Assembly (NCBI RefSeq): GCF_030418455.1
Contig: NZ_JAUHPW010000003.1
Location: forward strand, 186,001 to 250,000
Origin: Demequina litoralis
Lineage (GTDB): Bacteria; Actinomycetota; Actinomycetes; Actinomycetales; Demequinaceae
Direction: 5' to 3'
Length of the DNA stretch: 64,000 bases
Below the pieces are notes generated by a model. The model did no database searches, was not told the DNA's origin, and saw nothing but the letters and a program-made list of their open reading frames with translations. Below, in pieces: positions 46,475 to 54,843 of the stretch. The translations under genes were made by a program, and so were the position numbers. Every line of letters starts with the position of its first letter. The first letter of the stretch is position 1.

Positions 46475-46565
46475 CGCGTATTTCAGGAATCGCTAGAACA
46501 GCCCCGCCCGAGGGCGGTTCCGCTGCCCGCTGCACGTCCTGTTCAAGCCTGCGTTGAAATACGCG
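46475..46565. repeat. palindromic intergenic element, copy A
   Basis: A 91-bp imperfect palindrome with perfect 11-bp ends, CGCGTATTTCA and TGAAATACGCG, and inner GAACAG/CTGTTC boxes 15-16 bp inwards; the centre contains CCGCCCGAGGGCGG. A second copy is at 52034-52125. Similarity continues about 30 bp to the right in both copies. It lies between the GNAT promoter and the end of the thiamine operon. Confidence 0.8.
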
Positions 46566-46738
46566 GACACGAAGTGCGCGCCCACGCGCCGACACGCACG
46601 CGCCCCGACACGCCCGCGCCCCGACGCCCCGACGCCCCAACCCTCAACGACCTCATCGACGCCGCGTGAAGCATCGACCGCTTGGCTGCGAGCGCCGAAT
46701 CGAGCACTCCGGACCTCGCAGCGCGCACGGCGGAGACG
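46566..46738. other. gene-free low-complexity stretch
   Basis: Right flank of copy A followed by C/G-rich near-repeats of CGCCCCGAC (about 46598-46640). I see no gene or regulatory site that I can support here. Confidence 0.5.
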
Positions 46739-47389
46739 TCAGGCCAGCCGGCCGTCCTCCATGCGCACCACCCGGTCGGCCATGACCGACGCCTCCGCCG
46801 GGTCGTGCGTGACGAGCAGGCCGGTGGCGCCGGAGGCCTGCAGGATGTCGCGCACCTCGACCGCGAGGCGCGCGCGGAGATCCGTGTCGAGGGAGGACAG
46901 CGGCTCGTCGAGCGCGAGCAGGCGGGGCCGCGGTGCCAGCGACCTGGCGAGGGCCACGCGCTGACGCTGCCCGCCGCTCAGCTCGGTGACCCCGCGCTGT
47001 CCCAGGCCCTCGAGCCCCACCAGCGCCAGCAGCTCCTCGACCCGCGCGACCCGCGCCGCGCGACCCATCCCGGACATCTCCAACCCGAAGGCGATGTTCG
47101 CGCCCACCGTGAGGTGGGGGAAGAGCTGCCCGTCCTGGAAGACCAGCCCGAAGCCCCGCTTGTGCACGGGCACCCGGGCAAGGTCCTCGCCGTCCCACGC
47201 AACGGTGCCGCCCGCCTGCTCGACGATTCCCACGACCGCGGACAGCAGCGAGGACTTGCCGCAGCCCGACGGCCCCAGCAGCGCGAGCGTCTCGCCGCGG
47301 CGGATGGACAGCGAGACCCCGCGCACGGCCTCGACGGGCGGCGTGCCGGGGTAGGCGACGCGCAGGTCGCGGACCTCGAGCCCGCTCAT
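46739..47389 (-). CDS. thiQ: thiamine ABC transporter ATPase
   Basis: A 216-residue ATPase: Walker A LLGPSGCGKSS, Q-loop FQDGQLFPHLTV, signature LSGGQRQRVALARSL, Walker B LLALDEPLSSLD. The short length and the order binding protein-fused permease-ATPase match ThiBPQ. It overlaps the permease gene by ATGA. The TPP riboswitch upstream of the operon gives the substrate. Confidence 0.9.
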   Translation of the reverse strand: MSGLEVRDLRVAYPGTPPVEAVRGVSLSIRRGETLALLGPSGCGKSSLLSAVVGIVEQAGGTVAWDGEDLARVPVHKRGFGLVFQDGQLFPHLTVGANIAFGLEMSGMGRAARVARVEELLALVGLEGLGQRGVTELSGGQRQRVALARSLAPRPRLLALDEPLSSLDTDLRARLAVEVRDILQASGATGLLVTHDPAEASVMADRVVRMEDGRLA

Positions 47390-49026
47390 ATCTCCGCCCC
47401 CACGGTGGTGCGCAGGCGCTCGGACGCGAGCATGATGGCCGCGGTGATCGCGGCGAGCAGGACGGATGCGGCGAAGGCCATGCCCACATTCTCGATGCCG
47501 GGCCGCGACAGCAGGCGCGCGATCGCGGTGGGCAGCGTCGGGCGGTCCGGTCGGGCGACGAAGGCGGTCGCGCCGAACTCGCCCATGGAGATGGCGAAGG
47601 CGAACGCGATCGACGCGGCCGTCGCGGAGCGCAGCATCGGAGCGTCGACCCGCCACAGCACGCGCCAGGGCGAGGCGCCGAGCGTGGCGGCGGCGGCACG
47701 CAGCCGCGGGTCGATCGCGCGCGCGGCCGGGACGAGCGCGCGCACCATGAGCGGCAGCGCGACCACCGCCTGAGCGATCGGCACGAGCCACCAGGACCCG
47801 CGCAGGTCGACGCCCAGCACCGACCGGTTGAGCGTGAGCAGCACCCCGAGGCCCACCACCACCGCGGAGACGCCCAGCGGCAGCATGACGAGCGACTCGA
47901 GCGCCGACGCACGCCGCGACCGTCGCGCGACCAGCTGCGCCGTCACGATCCCCACCAAAGCGGCCATCGCGGTCGCCACCGTCGCGGTCACGAGCGACGT
48001 CAGCGCCGCCTGCCACAGCGGGGCGGACAGCGTCGAGCGGGCGGGCGGGTCGCCCAGCAGCGCCGCGTAGTGGTCGAGCCCGTAGCCGTCCGTGGTGCGC
48101 AGCGACCGCTCGACCAGCGCGATGCCGGGCAGGACGAGCAGCGCCACGGTGGGGGCGAGGGCGGCCGCGAGCCCCCAGCGCTCGCGGCCGCGGGGCGCCC
48201 TGGCGGGCTCGACCGCCGCGGGAGGACGGGGCGCGCGGGCCCGCGCGCTCACCCACAGCGCGATCGCGACGAACACCACCTGCACGAGCGCGAGCACCGC
48301 CGCGGCGCGCAGGTCGAGGAACTGGTTGACCTGGAGGTAGATCTCGGTCTCGACGGTGCGCACGCGGGATCCGCCCAGGATCAGCACGAGCGCGAACGAC
48401 GTCGAGCAGAACAGCAGCACCACCGCGGCGGCCGACGCGATCGCGGGGCGCAGCGCGGGCAGCGTCACCCGCACGAACGCCCGGCCGGGGGACGCCCCGA
48501 GCGTGCGCGCCGCATCGGCCATCCGCGGGGACAGCGACTCCCACGCCCCGCCGACGATGCGCACCACCACGGAGATGTTGAAGAACACGAGCGCCAGCAC
48601 GATCGCCGTCACGGACTGGTCGAGCCCGAGGCCGCCGAGCAGCCCCGACCGGGAGAACAGTGCGGAGAACGCGGCGGCGACCACGATCGTAGGCAGCACG
48701 AACGGCACGGTCACGAGCGCGCGCATCGTCCGGGCGCCCCGCCACGAGAACCGCGACAGCGCCCACGCCGCGGGCAGCCCCAGCAGCAGCGCACCCGCGG
48801 TGCCCGCGACCGCGAGCCCCACGGTGGTCGAGATCGCGTCGAGCGTGCGCGACCGGGCAAGCACCTCGAGCGCCCCCGCGAGGTCGCCGCCGCCGAGCCC
48901 GTCCTCGCCCAGCAGGCCCCTCACGATGACGGTGCCCGCGGGCCACAGGAAGAAGAGCCCGAGGAAGGCCAGGGGCACGCCCGCGAGCGCCCACCAGAGG
49001 CGGGCGCTCGCGGGCCAGGGCGTCAT
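47386..49026 (-). CDS. thiP: thiamine ABC transporter permease (two fused permease domains)
   Basis: A 546-residue permease made of two repeats, each with a coupling EAA loop: MADAARTLGASPGRAFVRV and LRAAAATLGASPWRVLWRV. Twelve or so helices are predicted. The fused form is typical of ThiP and iron permeases; the riboswitch supports thiamine or TPP. It lies 10 bp after thiB. Confidence 0.9.
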   Translation of the reverse strand: MTPWPASARLWWALAGVPLAFLGLFFLWPAGTVIVRGLLGEDGLGGGDLAGALEVLARSRTLDAISTTVGLAVAGTAGALLLGLPAAWALSRFSWRGARTMRALVTVPFVLPTIVVAAAFSALFSRSGLLGGLGLDQSVTAIVLALVFFNISVVVRIVGGAWESLSPRMADAARTLGASPGRAFVRVTLPALRPAIASAAAVVLLFCSTSFALVLILGGSRVRTVETEIYLQVNQFLDLRAAAVLALVQVVFVAIALWVSARARAPRPPAAVEPARAPRGRERWGLAAALAPTVALLVLPGIALVERSLRTTDGYGLDHYAALLGDPPARSTLSAPLWQAALTSLVTATVATAMAALVGIVTAQLVARRSRRASALESLVMLPLGVSAVVVGLGVLLTLNRSVLGVDLRGSWWLVPIAQAVVALPLMVRALVPAARAIDPRLRAAAATLGASPWRVLWRVDAPMLRSATAASIAFAFAISMGEFGATAFVARPDRPTLPTAIARLLSRPGIENVGMAFAASVLLAAITAAIMLASERLRTTVGAEI

Positions 49027-49036
49027 GACGGTCGTC

Positions 49037-50110
49037 TCAGTCGAGGACCGTGGCGGTCCACTCGTCGATCCACTCGTCGCGGTGCGCGTCGATGTCGGCG
49101 GGGTCGACGGACAGCGGCGCGGCGGCGAGGGGGGCGAACTGCTCCCAGTCCGCCGGCACCTCGGCGGTGGTCGACACGGGGTAGACGTACATGCTCTCCG
49201 GCAGCGTCGACTGGAAGTCGTCGGACAGCAGCCAGTCGACGACGACCTGCGCGCCGGCGGGGTTCTCCGCGCCCTCGAGGACGCCCGCGTACTCGACCTG
49301 GCGGAAGCACGCGTCGAGCATGGCGGCGGTGGTGGGCTCGCCGTCGATGACCTCGTACGGCGGCGAGGAGGCGTAGCTGAGGACGATGGGGTAGTCGCCG
49401 CCGTAGTTCGGTGCCGAGAAGTCCGTGTAGTAGGTGTCCGACCAGGAAGCCGTCACCCGCACGTCGTTGGCGCGCATCGCGGCCCACCACTCGGTCCAGG
49501 CGTCGCCCTTCGCCGCGATGGTCGCGAGCAGGAACGCGAGGCCGGGGGAGGAGGTCGCGGGGTTCGTGACCGACACCATGCCGGCGAACGCGGGGTCCGT
49601 GAGGTCGTCGAGCGTGGGCGCGTCGTCGGGGAAGGCCGCGAGGTCGTAGTTGAGGCATACGTCGGAGAAGTCGATGGCGGTGAGCAGGTCCTCGGCGCCG
49701 GGGACCGCGTACGCGGCGGCATCCCCGGCGGCGGGCACGTCGGGCGCGTACGCGGACAGCACGCCGTTGTCGACCGCGCGCGACGCGAACGTGTTGTCGA
49801 TGCCGTAGACCACGTCGCCCAGCGGCGCGTCCTTGGTGAGGACCAGCTGGTTGACGAGCGTGCCCGCGTCGCCGGGCTGCACCAGCTCGACGTCGATGCC
49901 GGACTCGGCCTCGAAGGCGGCCAGCACGTCCTCGGGCACGGCGAAGCTGTCGTGCGTCACCAGGCGGACGGTGCCGCCCGTCTCGGTGGACGATGCGGCG
50001 GTCGCCTCGGCGGTGGCCGACGTGCCGGGCTCCGCGGTGGTCGAGCAGGCCGCGAGCAGCATGGTGGACATGGCGGCGGCCGTGACGGCCGCGGTGCGCG
50101 TGACGCGCAT
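49037..50110 (-). CDS. thiB: thiamine-binding lipoprotein of ABC transporter
   Basis: A 357-residue binding protein with lipobox LLAACS, a Thr/Ala/Ser-rich spacer and the ThiB/iron-binding fold (TVRLVTHDSFAVPEDVLAAF, YGIDNTFASRAV, VVDWLLSDDFQ). VTHDSF and YGIDN are characteristic of ThiB. GGAGG lies five bases before the ATG, just after the TPP riboswitch. Confidence 0.92.
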   Translation of the reverse strand: MRVTRTAAVTAAAMSTMLLAACSTTAEPGTSATAEATAASSTETGGTVRLVTHDSFAVPEDVLAAFEAESGIDVELVQPGDAGTLVNQLVLTKDAPLGDVVYGIDNTFASRAVDNGVLSAYAPDVPAAGDAAAYAVPGAEDLLTAIDFSDVCLNYDLAAFPDDAPTLDDLTDPAFAGMVSVTNPATSSPGLAFLLATIAAKGDAWTEWWAAMRANDVRVTASWSDTYYTDFSAPNYGGDYPIVLSYASSPPYEVIDGEPTTAAMLDACFRQVEYAGVLEGAENPAGAQVVVDWLLSDDFQSTLPESMYVYPVSTTAEVPADWEQFAPLAAAPLSVDPADIDAHRDEWIDEWTATVLD

Positions 50111-50143
50111 GTTTTCCTCCCGGAATAGGAGGGGACGAGACTC

Positions 50144-50252
50144 GACTCCCTACGCCGGTGCGAGCCGGATCAGGTTCGAGGGTCTGCGGCGTTCCGCACT
50201 CTCAGCGCCCTGGGTCCGTCGCGGATGCCCGCGAAAGGAGGCGCTCCCCTGT
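50144..50252 (-). ncRNA. TPP riboswitch (THI element)
   Basis: On the minus strand the conserved boxes occur in order: GGGGAGC at the 5' end, CTGAGAG, ACCCTCGAACCTGATC and CGGCGTAGGGAG. This is the full aptamer, with the closing P1 helix formed by GGGGAGC-type and CTCCCT-type ends. It lies 34 bases before thiB. High TPP should lower expression of thiBPQ, most likely by hiding the ribosome site or by termination in the region to 50110. Confidence 0.95.
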
Positions 50253-50331
50253 CGTGTCCGGCCAGGATAGCGCGGCGTCAGCCGCGGACGGTCACGGCGT
50301 ACGAGGCCGTCGCGGCGACCGACCGGGTCGG

Positions 50332-51240
50332 CTACTCCGCCAGGTACGAGCCGAGCACCGCCTCGAGGTGGCCCGAGCCAGGGCCCAGGTCCTCGGTGCC
50401 GGTGGCGTAGACGAGGAGCTGGTGGCTGCCGTCGGCGACGATCCCGACGGTGTTGGTGAGCACGATGTCCTCGACCGGCAGGTCGAACTCCGAGATGTGG
50501 CCGACGTAGCCGTGCTCGGTGACGATCGCATCGTCCACCGAGAGCTCGTAGTCCGCCCCCGCGGCCGCCGCCTCGATGAACGATGCGACCTCGAGGCGGG
50601 GCGTGCTGGCAGCGCCCGCATCGGCCACGCTCATCACCATGAGGAGCGTGCCGCCGTACGCGAGGTCGCCCGCGGTGAGCCAGATCCCGTCGACGGCGAT
50701 CTCGCCGCCTGCGTCCGCCGACATCTCGGCGGCCATGGCCTCCGCGCCCATGACGTCCGCGACGTCGGTCCAGGCGGGGTCGACCGCGATCGAGCCGTGG
50801 CCGTCCATGACCGTCACGGCGGTCCAGCCGTCGGCGGTCACCGCCGCGAGCGTGCGGGTGCCGCCGTCCTCGTCGGCGGCACCCGCGGTCGCGTCGACGG
50901 TGCCCTCCACGACGTTGACGAACGCGGACTCGACCGCGTGGGTGACCGCCGTGTAGACGAGGAAGCCGGCACCGAGCGCGGCGCCGACCCCGCCGGCGAT
51001 CAGCCACGGCAGGCGGCGGCCGCGCTTCCGCGGCGGCGTCGGGACCGCGTCGACGCGCTGGTCGGTCCAGGAGGCGCCGTCCCAGTAGCGCTGACCCCCT
51101 GGCCGCTCGGCATCCGGGTACCAGCCCGCGGGAGCCGACGCCGAGGCGGCCTCGGCTGCTCGTGCGGTCTCCGGCGCGCTCTCCGCCGCGGGCGCGGCGA
51201 ACGGGTCGCCGGCGGTCGGGTCGCTGTGCTGCTCGGGCAT
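50332..51240 (-). CDS. DUF2510 domain membrane protein
   Basis: A 302-residue protein: a Pro/Ala/Glu-rich N-terminus, a DUF2510 module (AGWYPDAERPGGQRYWDGASWTDQ in spirit, residues ~43-66), a basic stretch RKRGRR, one membrane helix (~82-105) and an exported C-terminal domain of unknown function, probably outside the cell. AGGGGGG lies just before the ATG, which itself falls inside a copy of the GGACGATGC oligomer (51237-51245). DUF2510 occurs at the cytoplasmic end of many actinobacterial membrane proteins; its role is unknown. Confidence 0.75.
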   Translation of the reverse strand: MPEQHSDPTAGDPFAAPAAESAPETARAAEAASASAPAGWYPDAERPGGQRYWDGASWTDQRVDAVPTPPRKRGRRLPWLIAGGVGAALGAGFLVYTAVTHAVESAFVNVVEGTVDATAGAADEDGGTRTLAAVTADGWTAVTVMDGHGSIAVDPAWTDVADVMGAEAMAAEMSADAGGEIAVDGIWLTAGDLAYGGTLLMVMSVADAGAASTPRLEVASFIEAAAAGADYELSVDDAIVTEHGYVGHISEFDLPVEDIVLTNTVGIVADGSHQLLVYATGTEDLGPGSGHLEAVLGSYLAE

Positions 51241-51335
51241 CGTCCCCCCTGGTGAATGGCCGTACCGCGGCATCCTAGGGGGACCGGCCGGCCGTCGCGG
51301 CCCGATGTGACGCGGTCGACAGGTGAGGCGGTGCC

Positions 51336-51908
51336 TCAGATGTCGATGCGGTGGAAGTTCTTCCAGCTGAGGGAGGCGGTGGGGCCCCGCTGGCCGCGGT
51401 AGCGCGAGCCGTAGCGGTCGGAGCCGTAGGGGTGCTCGGCGGGCGAGGACAGCCGGAAGAAGCACAGCTGGCCGATCTTCATGCCCGGCCACAGGTTGAT
51501 GGGCAGCGTCGCGGTGTTGGACAGCTCGAGCGTGACGTTGCCCTCGAAGCCGGGGTCGATGAAGCCCGCGGTCGAGTGCGTGAGGAGGCCCAGGCGGCCC
51601 AGCGAGGACTTGCCCTCGAGGCGCGCGGCCACGTCGTCGGGCAGGGTGACGGACTCGTAGGTCGAGCCGAGCACGAACTCGCCCGGGTGGAGCACGAAGG
51701 GGCCGTCGGCGACGTCGACGAGACGCGTGAGCTCCGGCTGCTCGGCGGCCGGGTCGATGGCCGCGTACTTGTGGTTGTCGAAGACGCGGAAGAAGCGGTC
51801 GAGGCGCACGTCGATCGAGGAGGGCTGGATCATGTCCGCGTCGTAGGGCTCGAGGGCGACCCTGCCCGCGGCGATCTCAGCACGGATGTCCCTGTCCGAG
51901 AGAAGCAT
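51336..51908 (-). CDS. dcd: dCTP deaminase
   Basis: A 190-residue homotrimeric enzyme: [51 protein letters not shown] in spirit with the catalytic Glu, and [17 protein letters not shown]. It deaminates dCTP to dUTP; some actinobacterial forms also hydrolyse it to dUMP and this cannot be told apart here. TAGGGT (51915-51920) lies six bases before the ATG and no ribosome site is seen, a leaderless arrangement. Confidence 0.95.
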   Translation of the reverse strand: MLLSDRDIRAEIAAGRVALEPYDADMIQPSSIDVRLDRFFRVFDNHKYAAIDPAAEQPELTRLVDVADGPFVLHPGEFVLGSTYESVTLPDDVAARLEGKSSLGRLGLLTHSTAGFIDPGFEGNVTLELSNTATLPINLWPGMKIGQLCFFRLSSPAEHPYGSDRYGSRYRGQRGPTASLSWKNFHRIDI

Positions 51909-52033
51909 GAGCCCACCCTAGTCCGCCGATGCGCGGTGCACGGCGGTCCGCTGTGCATCGTCCCGGCCGCGTCCCGCGCCGCGCCCGGCACCTCTCCGGG
52001 CGCACGCATCGGTGCGCCGGCGCACGTCGTGAC

Positions 52034-52125
52034 CGCGTATCTCAGCTCGGGCTTGAACAGCCCCTCGCAGCGGGCGGCGCAACCGGTTGGCTGCGGGAAT
52101 GTTCAAGCATCGGCTGAAATACGCG
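52034..52125. repeat. palindromic intergenic element, copy B
   Basis: A 92-bp element with ends CGCGTATCTCA and TGAAATACGCG, inner CTTGAACAG/TGTTCAAG boxes, and a centre that can pair CGCAGC with GCTGCG. It is homologous to copy A at 46475-46565; the outer half-sites are best conserved. It lies between the divergent dcd and cellobiose phosphorylase genes. The remaining bases of the 406-bp gap hold two GCATCGTCC copies (51955, 52186). Confidence 0.8.
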
Positions 52126-52209
52126 CGAACGAGGTGTGTGCGAGCGCGCCGACATCGTCGCCCGGTCCGTCCCCACCCCACCCCCGCATCGTCCCGGCGC
52201 GCCGTTCGT

Positions 52210-52221
52210 GAGAGCGCTCTC
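52210..52221. promoter_or_regulatory. CebR-like operator before cellobiose phosphorylase
   Basis: The palindrome GAGAGCGCTCTC resembles the actinobacterial CebR box TGGGAGCGCTCCCA, the site of the LacI-type repressor of cellobiose use. About 15 bp further on, CGAATCGTTTCG is a second weak dyad. Both lie 80-105 bp before the start codon. The regulator itself is not in the window. Confidence 0.6.
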
Positions 52222-52314
52222 TCGCGTTTCCCGAATCGTTTCGATAGGGTGGTTCCCGACACTCCGCCGGAGGCGCCGCAGGACGAGCGCGCCCCGACAC
52301 GAAAGGCACCGCAC

Positions 52315-54738
52315 ATGCAGTTCGGCCACTTCGACGACGAAGCCCGCGAATACGTCATCACGACGCCCCACACCCCGTACCCGTGGATCAACTACCTCGG
52401 CGCGCAGGACTTCTTCGGGCTCGTGTCCCACACCGGCGGCGGCTACAGCTTCTACCGCGACGCCAAGCTGCGCCGCCTCACGCGCTACCGCTACAACAAC
52501 GTGCCCGTCGACGACGGCGGCCGCTACTTCTCGATCAACGACGGCGGCGACGTGTGGAGCCCCGGCTATCGCCCGTACAAGACCGAGCTCGACTCCTTCG
52601 AGACCCGCCACGGCATGGGCTACACGCGCATCACGGGCTCGCGCAACGGCCTGACGGCGTCCGTGCTGCTGTTCGTCCCGGTCGACGTCAACGCGGAGGT
52701 GCACCGCGTCGAGGTCACCAACACGTCCGACGCCCCCAAGTCCTTCTCGCTGTTCAGCTTCCTCGAGTTCAACCTGTGGAACGCCGAGGACGACCAGACC
52801 AACTACCAGCGCAACCTCTCCATCGGGGAGGTCGAGGTGGTCGACGGCGCGATCTACCACAAGACCGAGTACCGCGAGCGGCGCGACCACTACGCCGTCT
52901 ACGGCGTCAACGCCCCCATCGCGGGCTTCGACACCGACCGCGACACGTACCTCGGCTTCGGCAACGGCTTCGACGAGGCCGCCGTGCCCCACGCCGGCCG
53001 CGCCCAGAACAGCGTCGCCTCCGGGTGGTACCCGATCGCCTCGCACCAGCTCGAGGTCGAGCTCGCGCCCGGCGAGTCCAAGGCCTTCACGTTCGTGCTC
53101 GGCTACCTCGAGAACCCGCGCGACGACAAGTGGGAGGCTCCCGGCGTCATCCGCAAGGACGGCGCGCGCGAGCTCCTCGCCCGCTTCGCCACCGACGAGC
53201 AGACCCTCGCCGAGTTCGCCGCGCTCAACGCCTACTGGGACGGCCTGCTGGGCTCGTACACGGTGGAGTCCGGCCACGAGAAGCTCGACCGCATGGTCAA
53301 CATCTGGAACCAGTACCAGTGCATGGTGACCTACAACATGTCGCGCTCGGCCTCCTTCTTCGAGACCGGCATGGGTCGCGGCATGGGCTTCCGCGACTCG
53401 TCGCAGGACCTCCTCGGCTTCGTCCACCTGGTGCCCGAGCGCGCCCGCGAGCGCATCATCGACATCGCGTCGACGCAGTTCGAGGACGGCAGCGCGTACC
53501 ACCAGTACCAGCCGCTCACGAAGCGCGGGAACCACACGCTGGGCTCGGGCTTCAACGACGACCCGCTGTGGCTGATCCTCGGCGTCGCGGCCTACGTCAA
53601 GGAGACCGGCGACTTCGCGATCCTCGACGAGCAGGTGCCGTTCGACAACGACGAGTCCAAGGCCGCCTCCCTCATGGAGCACCTCAAGCGCTCGTTCGAC
53701 CACCCGCTCAACAACACCGGCCCGCACGGCCTGCCGCTCATCGGCCGCGCCGACTGGAACGACTGCCTCAACCTCAACTGCTTCTCCACCGAGCCCGGCG
53801 AGTCCTTCCAGACCACCGGCAACCGCACCGGCGGCGTCGCCGAGTCGGTCTTCATCGCGGGCATGTTCGCCGCGATCGGCCCCGAGTACGTCGCGCTGGC
53901 GCGACGTCGGGGGGACGATGCGGAGGCCGACCGCGCGCAGACCGCCATCGAGGAGATGAAGGCCGCCGTGACGGAGCACGGCTGGGACGGCGAGTGGTTC
54001 CTGCGCGCGTACGACTACTTCGGCAACAAGGTCGGCACCCACGAGACGCAGGACGGCCAGATCTGGATCGAGCCCCAGGGCTACTGCATCATGGGCGGCA
54101 TCGGCGTCGAGGACGGCAAGGCCGCCAGGGCCCTCGACTCGGTGCGCGAGCGGCTCAACACGCCCCACGGCATCGTCCTGCTGAACCCGGCCTACACCGA
54201 ATACCACGTCGAGCTGGGCGAGGTCACGTCCTACCCGCCGGGCTACAAGGAGAACGCGGGCATCTTCTGCCACAACAACCCGTGGGTGATCATCGCGGAG
54301 ACCGTGGTCGGCCGCGCCGAGCACGCGTGGGAGTACTGGAAGCAGATCGCCCCCGCGTACCGCGAGGAGCAGTCCGAGGTGCACCGCCTCGAGCCGTACG
54401 TGTACGCGCAGATGATCGCCGGCAAGGACGCCGTCCGCCACGGCGAGGCGAAGAACTCGTGGCTCACCGGCACCGCGTCGTGGAACTTCGTCACCGTGTC
54501 CCAGTACCTGCTGGGCGTCCGCCCGGACTACGACGGCCTCGTCGTGGACCCGTGCATCGGCGCCGAGGTGTCCGAGTACACCGTCCGCCGCGTCGTGCGG
54601 GGCGCGACCTACGTGATCACCGTGACCAACTCGGGCGGCAAGGGTGCCTCGCTCACCGTCGACGGCGTCCCGGTCGAGGGCTCGCTCGTGCCCTACGCTG
54701 AGCCCGGCTCCGTGGTCCAGGTGACCGCCACCGTCTGA
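52315..54738 (+). CDS. cellobiose phosphorylase (GH94)
   Basis: An 807-residue cytoplasmic enzyme converting cellobiose and phosphate to glucose 1-phosphate and glucose. The protein is very similar along its length to the Cellulomonas gilvus enzyme as I recall it: opening [40 protein letters not shown] region, and the conserved DWND motif at 480-483 holding the catalytic acid. It stands alone; transport genes must lie elsewhere. GAAAGG precedes the ATG. Its last ~45 codons recur in degraded form at 56454-56590. Confidence 0.95.
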   Translation: MQFGHFDDEAREYVITTPHTPYPWINYLGAQDFFGLVSHTGGGYSFYRDAKLRRLTRYRYNNVPVDDGGRYFSINDGGDVWSPGYRPYKTELDSFETRHGMGYTRITGSRNGLTASVLLFVPVDVNAEVHRVEVTNTSDAPKSFSLFSFLEFNLWNAEDDQTNYQRNLSIGEVEVVDGAIYHKTEYRERRDHYAVYGVNAPIAGFDTDRDTYLGFGNGFDEAAVPHAGRAQNSVASGWYPIASHQLEVELAPGESKAFTFVLGYLENPRDDKWEAPGVIRKDGARELLARFATDEQTLAEFAALNAYWDGLLGSYTVESGHEKLDRMVNIWNQYQCMVTYNMSRSASFFETGMGRGMGFRDSSQDLLGFVHLVPERARERIIDIASTQFEDGSAYHQYQPLTKRGNHTLGSGFNDDPLWLILGVAAYVKETGDFAILDEQVPFDNDESKAASLMEHLKRSFDHPLNNTGPHGLPLIGRADWNDCLNLNCFSTEPGESFQTTGNRTGGVAESVFIAGMFAAIGPEYVALARRRGDDAEADRAQTAIEEMKAAVTEHGWDGEWFLRAYDYFGNKVGTHETQDGQIWIEPQGYCIMGGIGVEDGKAARALDSVRERLNTPHGIVLLNPAYTEYHVELGEVTSYPPGYKENAGIFCHNNPWVIIAETVVGRAEHAWEYWKQIAPAYREEQSEVHRLEPYVYAQMIAGKDAVRHGEAKNSWLTGTASWNFVTVSQYLLGVRPDYDGLVVDPCIGAEVSEYTVRRVVRGATYVITVTNSGGKGASLTVDGVPVEGSLVPYAEPGSVVQVTATV

Positions 54739-54745
54739 CCTTCCT

Positions 54746-54799
54746 TCCCGAGCCGTGAGGGCGCCGCAGCGGGTGCGGCGCCCTCACGCATGCCCCGGG
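54746..54799. repeat. 54-bp direct repeat, left copy, containing the GH94 terminator
   Basis: Identical to 57564-57617. It contains a 15-bp-stem hairpin (54754-54788, GTGAGGGCGCCGCA arm, loop GCGGG) that ends the cellobiose phosphorylase gene. The two copies bound a lower-GC segment of about 2.8 kb. Confidence 0.9.
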
Positions 54800-54816
54800 A
54801 GTGTCGAGCGGCGCAT

Positions 54817-54839
54817 CTACTGTCAAATGTTTACAGTAG
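54817..54839. promoter_or_regulatory. operator-like palindrome before the AlbA_2 gene
   Basis: A 23-bp dyad CTACTGT...ACAGTAG with further symmetry inside (CAAATGTTT). Its right arm contains TACAGT (54832-54837), six bases before the GTG start, so the operator probably overlaps the -10 element of a leaderless promoter. Autoregulation by the HTH at the end of the same protein is a reasonable guess. Confidence 0.65.
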
Positions 54840-54843
54840 CAAT

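Noticed and set aside
45522-46496. A 324-codon plus-strand frame over the GNAT gene
   Set aside because: Shadow of the minus-strand acetyltransferase, with no domain resemblance.
51237-51245. GGACGATG as a ribosome site plus start codon signal
   Set aside because: Only this one of the 28 copies includes a real start codon; the others lie inside genes or between them, so translation cannot explain the motif.
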